Origin: Pseudomonas sp. IB20
Lineage (GTDB): Bacteria > Pseudomonadota > Gammaproteobacteria > Pseudomonadales > Pseudomonadaceae
Direction: 5' to 3'
Assembly (NCBI RefSeq): GCF_009707325.1
Contig: NZ_CP046103.1
Span: 2,210,011 to 2,274,010, forward strand
Length of the DNA stretch: 64,000 nt
A program made the translations under genes and the position numbers. Below the pieces are notes generated by a model. The model made no database searches. It saw only the letters and a program-made list of their open reading frames with translations, and had not been told where the DNA came from. Of the stretch, positions 7,535-37,844 are shown piece after piece. Within the stretch, counting starts at the first letter, position 1; every line of letters begins with the position of its first letter.

Positions 7535-10500
7535 ATGCACCTGCTCAGGACCCAGCCCGGTGGTTTCGTCTCCGACGACAATATTGCCGACTTAGGCCAA
7601 ACCCCCGCTGAACTGGTGATCCTGTGCAGCGGTGATTCCAGCCTGGCGTTGTTGGCCGAAGCGGCTCAACAGCTGCCCGACGACTACCCAAGCGTTCGCC
7701 TGGCCAACCCGATGCAGGTGCAAAACCACGCCTCGGTCGACCTGTACGTCGATGAGGTGCTGCGCCACGCCAAGGTCATCCTGATTTCGCTGCACGGCGG
7801 CATCGGTTACTGGCGCTACGGCATCGAGCGCCTGGTGGAATTGGCCGAGCGCGGCGTGCAACTGATCCTGGTGCCGGGCGATGACCGCCCGGACCCGGAA
7901 CTCAGCAGCCTCAGCACCGTAGGCGTAGACGATCGTGATCGCCTCTGGCACTTCCTGCGCCAGGGCGGGCTGGGCAATGCCTTGGATTTTTATCGCTGTT
8001 TGGCAAGCCGCTACCTGGGCCGCGACTACGCCTGGGCCGAGCCGCAAACCTTGCCGCGCACCGCGATTTATCACCCGCACATAGCCAACGCACGCCTGAA
8101 TGATTGGCAGGCGGATTGGCAGCCGGATTTCCCCGTGGCGGCGGTACTGTTTTACCGCTCGCACCTGCAGGCGGCCAATACCGGTTTTATCGATGTGTTC
8201 TGCCAGCGCTTGCAGGCGGCGGGCCTTAACCCGTTGCCGATGGCGGTGGCCAGTTTGAAAGAGCCTGGCTGCCTGACGGTGGTCGAGGACTTGCTGGATG
8301 AAGTGCAGGCGGCGGTGATTCTGAACACCACCGGGTTTGCCCAATCCAGCCCCGAAGCGCCGCATTTGCGCCCGTTTCGCCGCAATATCCCGGTAATCCA
8401 GGCAATTTGCGCCCAGGACAACCAGCCCGGCTGGGAGGCCAGCGAACAAGGCCTCGGCCCGCGCGACTTGGCGATGCACATCGCCTTGCCGGAGCTGGAC
8501 GGGCGCATTATCAGCCGCCCGATCAGCTTCAAGGACCTGGCCTGGCGCAGCGAGCGCAGCCAGTCCGACGTGGTGTGCTACCGCGCCGCGCCCGAGCGCA
8601 TGGATTTCGTCGCTGAGCTGGCACGCCGTTGGGTCGAACTGGCGCGGGTGCCGAACGCGGATAAACGCATCGCGCTGATCCTCGCCAACTACCCGACCCG
8701 CGACGGCCGTATCGGCAACGGCGTGGGTCTGGATACGCCGGCGGCGGCGCTGAATATCCTGCGCGCGCTGCAAGCCGAAGGCTATCCGCTGCCCCGTGAG
8801 TTGCCCGACAGCGGCACCGCCCTGATCCACGAATTGCTCGGTGGCGTGACCAACGACCTCGACAGCCTCGACCTGCGCCCGTGCCATCAAAGCCTGGGCC
8901 TGGATGATTACGAGGCGCTGTTCAAGCGCTTGCCCGAAGCCAATCGCCAAGCCGTGCTGGAGCGCTGGGGCGCACCCCACACCGACCCGATGTGCCGCGA
9001 CGGCCGCCTGATGATCGCCGGCCTGCGTTTTGGCCTGACCTTCGTCGGCATCCAGCCGGCGCGCGGTTATCAGGTCGACCACAGCGCGGTGTACCACGAC
9101 CCGGACCTGGTGCCGCCTCACGGTTACCTGGCGTTCTACTTCTGGTTGCGCCACACCTACGGCGCCCACGCCGTGATCCACGTAGGCAAGCACGGCAACC
9201 TCGAATGGCTGCCGGGCAAAGGCGTGGGGCTGTCGGAAAACTGCTGGCCTGATGCGCTGCTCGGGCCGCTGCCGAACATTTACCCGTTTATCGTCAACGA
9301 TCCGGGTGAGGGCGCCCAGGCCAAGCGCCGCACCCAGGCGGTGATCATCGACCACTTGATGCCGCCGCTGACCCGCGCCGAAACCTACGGCCCGCTGCGC
9401 AATCTTGAGCTGTTGGCGGACGAGTATTACGAGGCGCAATTGCTCGACCCGCGCCGCGCGCTCGAACTGCAAAAAGACATTCTCAAGCTGGTGCGCGAGA
9501 CCCGTATCGACCAGGAACTTGAGCTGGATAACGACGCCGACGCGGCGGTCTGGCTGCCGCGCCTGGACACCTACCTGTGCGACTTGAAGGAGTCGCAGAT
9601 CCGCGACGGCCTGCATATCTTTGGCGAGTCGCCCGAAGGCCGCTTGCGCATCGACACCTTGCTGGCCTTGCTGCGCATCCCGCGCGGCGATGGCCGTGGC
9701 CCGCAATCGAGTTTGCTGCGCGTATTGGCCAAGGCCTTCGAGCTGGGTTTTGACCCGCTTGATTGTGCGCTGGCCGAGCCCTGGACCGGGCGCCGCCCCG
9801 AGGTGTTGCAGCAAATCGATCAACAGCGCTGGCGCACCGCCGGTGATACCCGCGAGCGCCTGGAGTTGTATGCCGCGCGTTTGATCGAGCAAGCGCTGGA
9901 AGGGCCGCTTGAGCAACTTGAAGAGCCCGGTTGGGAGGATGTGAAGTCGGTCATTGAGAGCCTGCGCATCGTCGTCGCGCCACGCCTGGACGCGTGCGGG
10001 CCGGCGGAAATGCGCGGTTTGCTGGATGCTTTGAGCGGCCTTTTCGTACCGGCCGGCCCCAGCGGCGCGCCAAGTCGCGGGCGCCTGGATGTGCTGCCCA
10101 CCGGGCGCAATTTCTTTACCGTGGACGTGCGCAACCTGCCCACCACCACGGCCTGGCGCATTGGCTTCCAATCCGCCAACCTGATCCTTGAACGGCACCT
10201 GCAAGACCATGGCGATCACTTGCGCCAGCTTGGCCTGTCGGTCTGGGGCACGGCCACCATGCGCACCGGCGGCGACGACATCGCCCAGGCCATGGCGTTG
10301 ATGGGCGTGCGCCCGGTCTGGGCCACGGGCAGCCAGCGGGTGGATGACTTTGAGATCCTGCCGATCAGTTTGCTCGACCGCCCGCGTGTTGACGTGACGC
10401 TGCGCGTGTCCGGGTTCTTCCGTGACGCGTTCGCCAACCTGATCCGCCTGTTCGATGCGGCGGTGCAGGCGGTGGCGGCCCTGGATGAACCGGATGATAT

Positions 10501-12280
10501 GAACCCGCTGGCGGCCAAGGTGCGCAGTGAGCGTGAGGCCTTGCGCCTCTCGGGCCTGGACGCAGAAGCCGCAGCTAAACAAGCCGGCTGGCGCATCTTT
10601 GGCGCCAAGCCGGGGGCGTATGGCGCGGGCGTGCAGGGCGCGATTGACGGTCGTCTGTGGCAGAGCCGCGAGGACTTGGCCGAGGTCTACTTGAACTGGG
10701 GTGGCTACGCCTACGGTGGTTCCGATGAAGGCACCGCTGCCCGCGAACAGTTCGCCCAGCGCCTGAGCCTGGTGCAGGCGGTCCTGCAAAACCAGGACAA
10801 CCGCGAGCACGACTTGCTCGACTCCAACGACTATTACCAATTCCAGGGCGGTATGCTCGCCGCCGTGGAAACCCTGAGCGGCGATAAGGCCGCCAGCTAC
10901 CATGGCGACCATAGCCAGCCCGACTTGCCGAAGATCCGCACCTTGAAGGAAGAGCTGAACCGGGTGATCCGTTCCCGCGCCGCCAACCCCAAGTGGATCG
11001 ACGGCGTGAAGCGTCATGGCTATAAAGGTGCGTTCGAAATGGCCGCAACCGTGGACAACCTGTTCGCGTTCGACGCCACCACCGCACTGATCGATGATCA
11101 CCAATACGCCTTGCTCGCTGACGCGTATCTGCTCGATCCTGACACCCGGGCCTTTGTGCAGCAGCACAACCCCGATGCCCTGCGCGACATGACCGAGCGC
11201 ATGCTCGAAGCCCAGCAGCGTGGCATGTGGCAAGAGCCGGGCGCCTATCGCGAGGCGTTGGAAAACCTGTTGTTGATAAAGGTGACTGATATTCCACATT
11301 TCCCACTGTCCGCCGTGGTCGGCGCCGACGACCTGAAACTGGCGCTGTGCCTCACCGCCATCGACCCGAAAATCGGCGGTGTGCTGATCGAAGGCCCGCG
11401 CGGCATGGCCAAGTCCACCCTGGCACGTGGCCTGGCGGACCTGCTCGCCAGTGGTCAGTTCGTCACTTTGCCGTTGGGCGCCACCGAAGAACGCCTGGTC
11501 GGCACCCTGGACCTGGACGCCGCACTGGGCGAAGGCCGTGCGCAGTTTTCCCCCGGCGTACTGGCCAAGGCCGATGGCGGCGTGTTGTACGTCGATGAAG
11601 TCAACTTGCTGCCCGACCACTTGGTGGACCTGCTGCTGGATGTGGCCGCCAGCGGCACCAACCTGATCGAGCGCGATGGCATTTCCCATCGCCACTCGGC
11701 ACGTTTTGTGTTGATCGGCACCATGAACCCGGAGGAGGGGGAGTTGCGACCGCAGCTGCTCGACCGTTTCGGTTTCAACGTGGCATTAAGCGGGCAAACG
11801 CTGCCCACCGAGCGCGGGCAAATCATCCGGCGTCGGCTGGATTTCGACAGCGATCCCGCCGCGTTCTGCACGCAGTGGGCCGAGCCGCAAGCCGCCTTGC
11901 GTGAACGCTGCACCCAGGCGCGGACACAGCTCGACGGCATTGAGCTGGATGACCAGGCGCTGGCACAGATCACCGAGCGCTGTTTTGCCGCCGGGGTCGA
12001 TGGCTTGCGCGCTGACCTCGTCTGGTTGCGCGGCGCCCGCGCCCATGCGGCCTGGCGTGGCGCTACCGCCATCGCCGAGGAAGACATCGAAGCGGTGGCC
12101 GAATTTGCCTTGCGCCATCGTCGTCAAGCGCAAACCCCGCCGGCAAGCCCGCCCAATCAAGGCCAGGCGCCCCAGGCTTCAGACACTTCACCTGGCCAGG
12201 GCCAGTGGGGCGACATGCCCGCGCCGGCCTTGCCCACGGGCGCACGCCGGGAAGTACCCACCTGGCCAAAAAAGCCCTAG
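7535..12280 (+). CDS. cobN: cobaltochelatase subunit CobN fused in frame to a ChlI-type AAA+ ATPase
   Basis: The ORF has 1581 codons. Residues 1-1249 are CobN, the large subunit that inserts cobalt into hydrogenobyrinic acid a,c-diamide, with family motifs such as HVGKHGNLEWLPGKGVGLSENCWPDALLG and YAYGGSDEGTAA. Residues 1250-1581 are a magnesium chelatase ChlI/BchI-type AAA+ ATPase, with a GPRGMAKSTLARG Walker A-like motif, VLYVDEVNLL Walker B and GTMNPEEGELRPQLLDRFG sensor region. Related genomes usually carry these as two genes, as I recall. Here no stop separates them; a GTG at 11282 preceded by AAAG could restart the second protein. The ORF overlaps the VWA gene by 76 bp. In this genus the ChlI/VWA pair probably replaces CobS/CobT; that is inference. 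Confidence 0.9.
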   Translation: MHLLRTQPGGFVSDDNIADLGQTPAELVILCSGDSSLALLAEAAQQLPDDYPSVRLANPMQVQNHASVDLYVDEVLRHAKVILISLHGGIGYWRYGIERLVELAERGVQLILVPGDDRPDPELSSLSTVGVDDRDRLWHFLRQGGLGNALDFYRCLASRYLGRDYAWAEPQTLPRTAIYHPHIANARLNDWQADWQPDFPVAAVLFYRSHLQAANTGFIDVFCQRLQAAGLNPLPMAVASLKEPGCLTVVEDLLDEVQAAVILNTTGFAQSSPEAPHLRPFRRNIPVIQAICAQDNQPGWEASEQGLGPRDLAMHIALPELDGRIISRPISFKDLAWRSERSQSDVVCYRAAPERMDFVAELARRWVELARVPNADKRIALILANYPTRDGRIGNGVGLDTPAAALNILRALQAEGYPLPRELPDSGTALIHELLGGVTNDLDSLDLRPCHQSLGLDDYEALFKRLPEANRQAVLERWGAPHTDPMCRDGRLMIAGLRFGLTFVGIQPARGYQVDHSAVYHDPDLVPPHGYLAFYFWLRHTYGAHAVIHVGKHGNLEWLPGKGVGLSENCWPDALLGPLPNIYPFIVNDPGEGAQAKRRTQAVIIDHLMPPLTRAETYGPLRNLELLADEYYEAQLLDPRRALELQKDILKLVRETRIDQELELDNDADAAVWLPRLDTYLCDLKESQIRDGLHIFGESPEGRLRIDTLLALLRIPRGDGRGPQSSLLRVLAKAFELGFDPLDCALAEPWTGRRPEVLQQIDQQRWRTAGDTRERLELYAARLIEQALEGPLEQLEEPGWEDVKSVIESLRIVVAPRLDACGPAEMRGLLDALSGLFVPAGPSGAPSRGRLDVLPTGRNFFTVDVRNLPTTTAWRIGFQSANLILERHLQDHGDHLRQLGLSVWGTATMRTGGDDIAQAMALMGVRPVWATGSQRVDDFEILPISLLDRPRVDVTLRVSGFFRDAFANLIRLFDAAVQAVAALDEPDDMNPLAAKVRSEREALRLSGLDAEAAAKQAGWRIFGAKPGAYGAGVQGAIDGRLWQSREDLAEVYLNWGGYAYGGSDEGTAAREQFAQRLSLVQAVLQNQDNREHDLLDSNDYYQFQGGMLAAVETLSGDKAASYHGDHSQPDLPKIRTLKEELNRVIRSRAANPKWIDGVKRHGYKGAFEMAATVDNLFAFDATTALIDDHQYALLADAYLLDPDTRAFVQQHNPDALRDMTERMLEAQQRGMWQEPGAYREALENLLLIKVTDIPHFPLSAVVGADDLKLALCLTAIDPKIGGVLIEGPRGMAKSTLARGLADLLASGQFVTLPLGATEERLVGTLDLDAALGEGRAQFSPGVLAKADGGVLYVDEVNLLPDHLVDLLLDVAASGTNLIERDGISHRHSARFVLIGTMNPEEGELRPQLLDRFGFNVALSGQTLPTERGQIIRRRLDFDSDPAAFCTQWAEPQAALRERCTQARTQLDGIELDDQALAQITERCFAAGVDGLRADLVWLRGARAHAAWRGATAIAEEDIEAVAEFALRHRRQAQTPPASPPNQGQAPQASDTSPGQGQWGDMPAPALPTGARREVPTWPKKP
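11282..11284 (+). other. possible internal GTG start of the ChlI-type ATPase
   Basis: VTDIPHFPLSAVVGADDLKLA matches the normal N-terminus of the separate ChlI-like protein. The upstream bases TTGATAAAGGTGACT contain TGATAA and TGA in the other frames, so loss of one or two bases could have removed a cobN stop. Either a true fusion or a sequence error fits. Confidence 0.5.
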
Positions 12281-12936
12281 GCATTCGCCCCCGACCTGAC
12301 GCGGGGGCGGATGCCCGGCCCAAGGCGGGGCGACTGGACAAAGGCAGGCACGGCAAGGCGCGCAGCGCCAAACACGGCGCGATCAACTGGCCCGGCACCT
12401 TGCTCGGCGGCCGGCCGCAGTGCCGTGAGGATCTACTGTTCCACCTGCGCAACCGCGCGGCCCATGAGTTGTGGCTGGTGATCGTAGACGCCTCGGCGTC
12501 TACGCGGCGCCATGGCGCGTTGACCGACGCCAAAGGCCTGCTCGCCCAGTTGTTTGATGACGCTTACCGGCAACGCGCGCGCATGGCGTTACTCACGGCC
12601 AGCGGCCACTCGCCGAAGTGGCAAGTGCAGGGCCTCAAGGCCGCCAAAGGCTTGGCCGGTTGGCTCGCTCAGCTCGGCGCCGGCGGCGGCACGCCGTTGC
12701 TGGCGGCCTTGTCCGAAGCCGGGCAGTGGCTGCACGCGCGGCGCCAGCGTTACCCCGCCGAGCAGCAGCGTTTGCTGGTGATTACCGATGGGCGGCTCAA
12801 GGCTATCGACGGCCTGCCGCTGCTCGATTGCCCGGGTGTGCTGGTGGATATCGAGCGCGGGCCGATCACTCTCGGCCGGGCCAAACAGCTGGCGCTGCAA
12901 TTGCACCTGGACTATCGGCATATCGACGCCGTGTAA
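12205..12936 (+). CDS. VWA-domain protein, ChlD/BchD-like chelatase subunit
   Basis: The 243-residue protein starts at GTG within the end of the cobN-chlI ORF. The first 70 or so residues are basic and low-complexity; the rest is a von Willebrand A domain. MIDAS residues are visible: DASAS near residue 95, and GGGTPLL and ITDGR later. In magnesium chelatases the VWA subunit (D) works with the AAA+ subunit (I) on the large H subunit. Here ChlI-like and VWA partners follow cobN, so they probably drive cobalt insertion. It is the last gene of the riboswitch-led cob group. The exact start is uncertain. Confidence 0.85.
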   Translation: MGRHARAGLAHGRTPGSTHLAKKALGIRPRPDAGADARPKAGRLDKGRHGKARSAKHGAINWPGTLLGGRPQCREDLLFHLRNRAAHELWLVIVDASASTRRHGALTDAKGLLAQLFDDAYRQRARMALLTASGHSPKWQVQGLKAAKGLAGWLAQLGAGGGTPLLAALSEAGQWLHARRQRYPAEQQRLLVITDGRLKAIDGLPLLDCPGVLVDIERGPITLGRAKQLALQLHLDYRHIDAV

Positions 12937-13151
12937 CTGCAATAAAAGTGAACGCTGCTTGATTCCCGCTTGTCCCCGCTTCCCATGTCACCCCCTACCT
13001 GCCAAATCCCTTAATTTTCCAAGCCTGCTGGAAGCCTCTTCAGGCCCCCGGCTGCGCCCGCAGTTTTTTCAGGGCGCCCAGCACACCCTATGCAAGCGGC
13101 AGATGAAGACGGACTTTCTCCTCAACCGTGACTTTTCAGCAGGTTACCCCC

Positions 13152-34024
<20,873 letters not shown>

Positions 34025-34528
34025 TTCCTGAGGCGTTGGCCGGCCTGCGCATCCTGCTGTGCGGCGGGACGTGCCGACCCGGCGGCGTTCCGCACTGTTG
34101 GCGCAGGCGCCCGAGTTGCGTTTGGTGCATTGCTACGGCCACGGAAACACCACTTACGCCACCACCTATGAGTGCGCGCGATTGCCGATGACGCCGACAG
34201 CGTGCCCGTGGGGCGGCCGATTTCCAACACGCAAATTATCTGTTGGATGCTTGGCAGCAGCCGGTGCCACTGGGGGTGAGCGGTGAAATCTGCATCGGCG
34301 GCGACGGCGTGGCCAAGGGTATCTGAACCGCCTGACTGACCGCTGAAAATTGTGCAAGACCCGTTCAACCCAGGCGCCTTGATGTACCGCACCGGCGACC
34401 TCGGTCGCTGGACGGCGGACGGCTTGCTTGAGTGCCTTGGGCGCAATGACGATCAGGTCAAAATCGTGGTTTCCGCATTGAGTGGGTGAGATCGAAGCGC
34501 GCCTGGCGACCTGTGCGGGCATCCAGAC

Positions 34529-36811
34529 GTGGTGGTGCTGGCGCGTGAGGACGTGCCGGGCGACAAGCGCCTGGTGGCGTATTTCACCTGGGCTGGCGAA
34601 CCCGTCGGCATCGACAGCGTGCGCGCGCATCTGCAAGGCCAATTACCGGACTACATGCTGCCGTCGGCGTATGTGCCGCTGGCGCATTTGCCGCTGACGG
34701 CCAATGGCAAGATTGACCGTAAAGCGTTGCCGGCCCCCAGCGTTGACGCGATGAATAGTCGCGAGTTTGAAGCACCGAGCGATGCGTTGGAGCTGACCCT
34801 GGCGCAGCTGTGGGCTGAGGTCTTGAAGCTGGAACAGGTTGGGCGGCATGACAGCTTCTTTGAACTGGGCGGGCATTCGTTGCTGGCGATTCGGCTGGTC
34901 AACCTGATGGAAGCGGCGGGGTTGCAGGTGTCCCTGGCTGAGCTGTTCGAGCATGCCAGCGTGGCCTCGGTCGCCGCGATGCTGCAACAACGTACGGATG
35001 AACCGGTGCGTGACACCTCGGTGATCACCGTGCGCAGCCGTGGCGCGCAACCGCCGCTGTTCCTGGTCCACGAATTCAGTGGCATGGACGTGTACTTCCC
35101 GGCGCTGGGTCAGCACCTGCCCGGTGACTATCCCATCTACGGCTTGCCGGGCGCGGCGCTTGGCGACTCGCACCTGAACACCATGGAAGGCCTGGCGGCG
35201 CGCATGGTCGGGCTGATTCGGGGTATCCAGCCCCATGGGCCGTACCGGCTCGCAGGCTGGTCGTTTGGCGGCGTGTTGGCCTATGAAGTGGCGATGCAGT
35301 TGTTGGGGCTGGATGAGGCGGTGGCCTTCCTCGGTTTGATCGACAGTTACGTGCCGCGCATGACCGACCAAGGCAAGGCGCGTTGGCACGGGCCGGATGC
35401 GCTCAAGCGGCATTTGCTGTTGCAGTGCACGGCGTATTGGACAGCACAAGGAGGTGTGGATGAGCTGGCGAGGCTTGAACACTTGGAGGCGGGCATTGGA
35501 CAGCTGGACTTTGCGGGTCTGCTGCAACGCTGTCGCGATGAAGGTTTGCTATACGCGCAAATGGCAGCGGCTGCGGACGCGGACCTCTTGAGTTTTATCG
35601 AGCGAGAGGTCGGGCATGGGCATGCGTTGGCGCATTACAGCCTGTTCCCATTGCCGGTTGCGGTGCACCTGTTCAGCGCTATGCAACGGACGACCGAGTT
35701 GTCCCGGCGCAGTGACACGCTGGGTTGGCAGGACGCGTTGGCGCCGGGGCAATTGCGCCAGGTGCAGGTGCCGGGGGATCACCAGAGCATGATGCAGGCG
35801 CCGCATATCCAGGCGTTGGGCCGTGCGATGACTGAGGTGTTGGCGGTGGGTGTGCCGGTCGCTGAGGCGGCGCATCAACCGTTGTTGCGTATTCAGAGTG
35901 GGCGGGCGGGGTATGCGCCGGTGTTTTGTGTGCCCGGCGCGGGGGACAGCGTCACCGGGTTTGTGGGGTTGAGCGAGGCCCTGGGGCGCGACTGGCCTTT
36001 GTTGGGTTTGCAGCCACGAGGCTTGGATGGCGAGGCGGTGCCGCATAGCCAGGTGGAAGCGGCGGCGCAGTGTTATCTGGCGGCGCTGGCGCAGGAGTGC
36101 CCGCAGGGGCCGGTGCATTTGGTTGGGCATTCGTTTGGCGGCTGGGTGGCGTTGGAGATGGCGCTGCGGCTGCAGGCGATGGGCCGTGAGGTGGCGTCGT
36201 TGACGGTTATTGACAGTGAATCGCCTGGGGGTTTGGGTAAGCCTTATACGACCACGGCGGCGTTGTTGCGGTTGATCGAGGCGATGCAGTTGGCGGCTGG
36301 GAAGCCGTTGGGCATAGACCCGGTGGAGTTTGCCGAGCGTGATGAAGTGGCGCAGCGCCAATGGCTGCATGCAGGGATGGTGGGCGTGGGGTTGTTGCCG
36401 GGGCGCTCTGCGGTGGATGCCATGGATGGGCCGGCGCGCACGTATGCGGCGGCGTTGCGCACGGTGTATCGACCTTTGCAGCGTTATAACGGGGTGGTGC
36501 GGTTGGTGTTGGCTGAGGATCCTTCGCTGGATGCGGCGGGGAATCAGCGGGAGCAGGGGTTGATGGTTGAGGGGTGGCGGCGGCAGGGGAGCGGGTTGCA
36601 GGTTTGGTATGGGCCGGGGAACCACTTTACGTTGCTTAAGGCGCCGAATGTGTTGGGGTTGGCGCGGTGGTGGGTTGAGGGGGTGGTGATTGGGGAGTGT
36701 AACGTTTCGCAAACTCGGAATGCTCGCGGTATTGGCGGTTGCCATCGGCCTTGTCGTCTACACCGTTCAAGCACCCGCCGACGCGCCGCAATACCTCACC
36801 GCCACGGCTGA
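34529..36811 (+). CDS. lipopeptide NRPS C-terminal part: end of module 9 A, T, tandem thioesterases
   Basis: The first 75 residues are the end of the A domain (LPDYMLPSAYVPLAHLPLTANGKIDRKAL in two runs). A T domain follows with LGGHSLL (Ser near residue 117). Thioesterase 1 has GWSFGG near residue 243 and a downstream GDHQSMM His. Thioesterase 2 has GHSFGG near 533 and GNHFTLL. TE1 would release and cyclise the peptide onto the Thr3 hydroxyl and TE2 would edit or assist; tandem TEs are standard for Pseudomonas lipopeptide synthetases. The start is not a real initiation site; the gene belongs with 25403-34024. The last 40 or so residues, after ARWWVEGVVIGEC, read through the macA N-terminus in another frame and look unnatural. 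Confidence 0.88.
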   Translation: MVVLAREDVPGDKRLVAYFTWAGEPVGIDSVRAHLQGQLPDYMLPSAYVPLAHLPLTANGKIDRKALPAPSVDAMNSREFEAPSDALELTLAQLWAEVLKLEQVGRHDSFFELGGHSLLAIRLVNLMEAAGLQVSLAELFEHASVASVAAMLQQRTDEPVRDTSVITVRSRGAQPPLFLVHEFSGMDVYFPALGQHLPGDYPIYGLPGAALGDSHLNTMEGLAARMVGLIRGIQPHGPYRLAGWSFGGVLAYEVAMQLLGLDEAVAFLGLIDSYVPRMTDQGKARWHGPDALKRHLLLQCTAYWTAQGGVDELARLEHLEAGIGQLDFAGLLQRCRDEGLLYAQMAAAADADLLSFIEREVGHGHALAHYSLFPLPVAVHLFSAMQRTTELSRRSDTLGWQDALAPGQLRQVQVPGDHQSMMQAPHIQALGRAMTEVLAVGVPVAEAAHQPLLRIQSGRAGYAPVFCVPGAGDSVTGFVGLSEALGRDWPLLGLQPRGLDGEAVPHSQVEAAAQCYLAALAQECPQGPVHLVGHSFGGWVALEMALRLQAMGREVASLTVIDSESPGGLGKPYTTTAALLRLIEAMQLAAGKPLGIDPVEFAERDEVAQRQWLHAGMVGVGLLPGRSAVDAMDGPARTYAAALRTVYRPLQRYNGVVRLVLAEDPSLDAAGNQREQGLMVEGWRRQGSGLQVWYGPGNHFTLLKAPNVLGLARWWVEGVVIGECNVSQTRNARGIGGCHRPCRLHRSSTRRRAAIPHRHG

Positions 36812-37841
36812 ACGGGGTGATATTGAAAATGCCGTCCTGGCTACTGGCGTGCTGGAAGGCATCAAGCAGGTTGACGTCGGTGCCCAGGTTTCCGGGCAGT
36901 TGAAGTCGCTCAAGGTCAAGGTCGGCGACAAGGTGAAGAAGGGCCAATGGCTCGCCGAAATTGACCCGTTGATCCTGCAAAATACCCTGCGCAAAGCCCA
37001 GGTTGATGAAGAAAACCTGCAGGCTCAGCGACGTGCCACGGCGGCGCAGCTCAAGCAGGCCAAGTCTGTCTATGAGCGCTACAAAGGCTTGCAGGTCGAC
37101 GAATCGGTGTCGCGCCAGGATTTTGAGGACGCCGAGTCGACCTTTCAGGTGCAGCAAGCCAACCTGTTGTCCCTGGATGCGCAGATCAAAAGCGCGCATA
37201 TCCAGATCGACACCGCCAAGGTCAACCTGGCCTATACTCGCATCGTCGCGCCCATCGACGGTGATGTGGTCGGCATCGTCACCCAGGAAGGCCAGACGGT
37301 GATTGCCAGCCAGTTGGCGCCGGTACTGCTCAAGCTGGCGGACCTGGACACCATGACCGTCAAGGCCCAGGTGTCCGAGGCGGATGTGATTCACATCAGC
37401 CCCGGCCAGCAGGTGTATTTCACCATCCTCGGCGAGGCCGACAAGCGCTACTACGCCAAGCTGCGTGGCACGGAGCCGGCGCCGCAGAGCTTCCTCGAGA
37501 CCCCGACCGCCGGCACGCCCAAGCAGAACACGGCGGTGTTTTACAACGCGCTGTTCGACGTGCCCAACCCCGACCACCGTCTGCGCATCGCTATGACCGC
37601 CCAGGTGCGGATCGTGCTCGATACTGCCCAGGCCGCCTTGATGGTGCCGGTGGCGGCGCTCGGTGCGCGTAATGCCAATGGCAGCTATCCGCTGCGCGTG
37701 CTGGATGCCAAGGGCAAGGCCGTGTCGCGCGATGTGCAGACCGGCATCAATAACAACGTCAAAGTGCAGATTCTGGACGGCCTGGTCGAGGGCGATAAAG
37801 TGGTGATCGGTGACGCATCGCCTGTTGTGGCGGGGAGTTGA
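36690..37841 (+). CDS. macA: MacA-type periplasmic adaptor of a lipopeptide efflux pump
   Basis: The 383-residue membrane-fusion protein has an N-terminal membrane anchor (KLGMLAVLAVAIGLVVYTV). A biotinyl-lipoyl-like hairpin follows (GVLEGIKQVDVGAQVSGQLKSL), then a coiled-coil segment (about 90-170) and beta-barrel domains. The TTG start at 36690 follows an in-frame TGA directly and has GAGGGGG upstream; an ATG ten codons later would remove the basic residues before the anchor. It overlaps the NRPS read-through by 122 bp and is 3 bp from macB. In viscosin/massetolide clusters the same pair lies directly after the C synthetase and is thought to help export the lipopeptide. Confidence 0.9.
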   Translation: MGSVTFRKLGMLAVLAVAIGLVVYTVQAPADAPQYLTATAERGDIENAVLATGVLEGIKQVDVGAQVSGQLKSLKVKVGDKVKKGQWLAEIDPLILQNTLRKAQVDEENLQAQRRATAAQLKQAKSVYERYKGLQVDESVSRQDFEDAESTFQVQQANLLSLDAQIKSAHIQIDTAKVNLAYTRIVAPIDGDVVGIVTQEGQTVIASQLAPVLLKLADLDTMTVKAQVSEADVIHISPGQQVYFTILGEADKRYYAKLRGTEPAPQSFLETPTAGTPKQNTAVFYNALFDVPNPDHRLRIAMTAQVRIVLDTAQAALMVPVAALGARNANGSYPLRVLDAKGKAVSRDVQTGINNNVKVQILDGLVEGDKVVIGDASPVVAGS

Positions 37842-37844
37842 CCC

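Noticed and set aside
7592..11695. 1367-codon minus-strand ORF opposite cobN
   Set aside because: It mirrors the codon positions of cobN in GC-rich DNA, has no recognisable domain and lacks a ribosome site.
13052..13069. Possible terminator CTGC-GCCC-GCAG followed by six T after the cob genes
   Set aside because: The stem is only four to five pairs; too weak to call.
13128..13151. GTG start eight codons upstream for the first NRPS
   Set aside because: The ATG at 13152 has the better-placed AGG and matches the usual docking-domain start.
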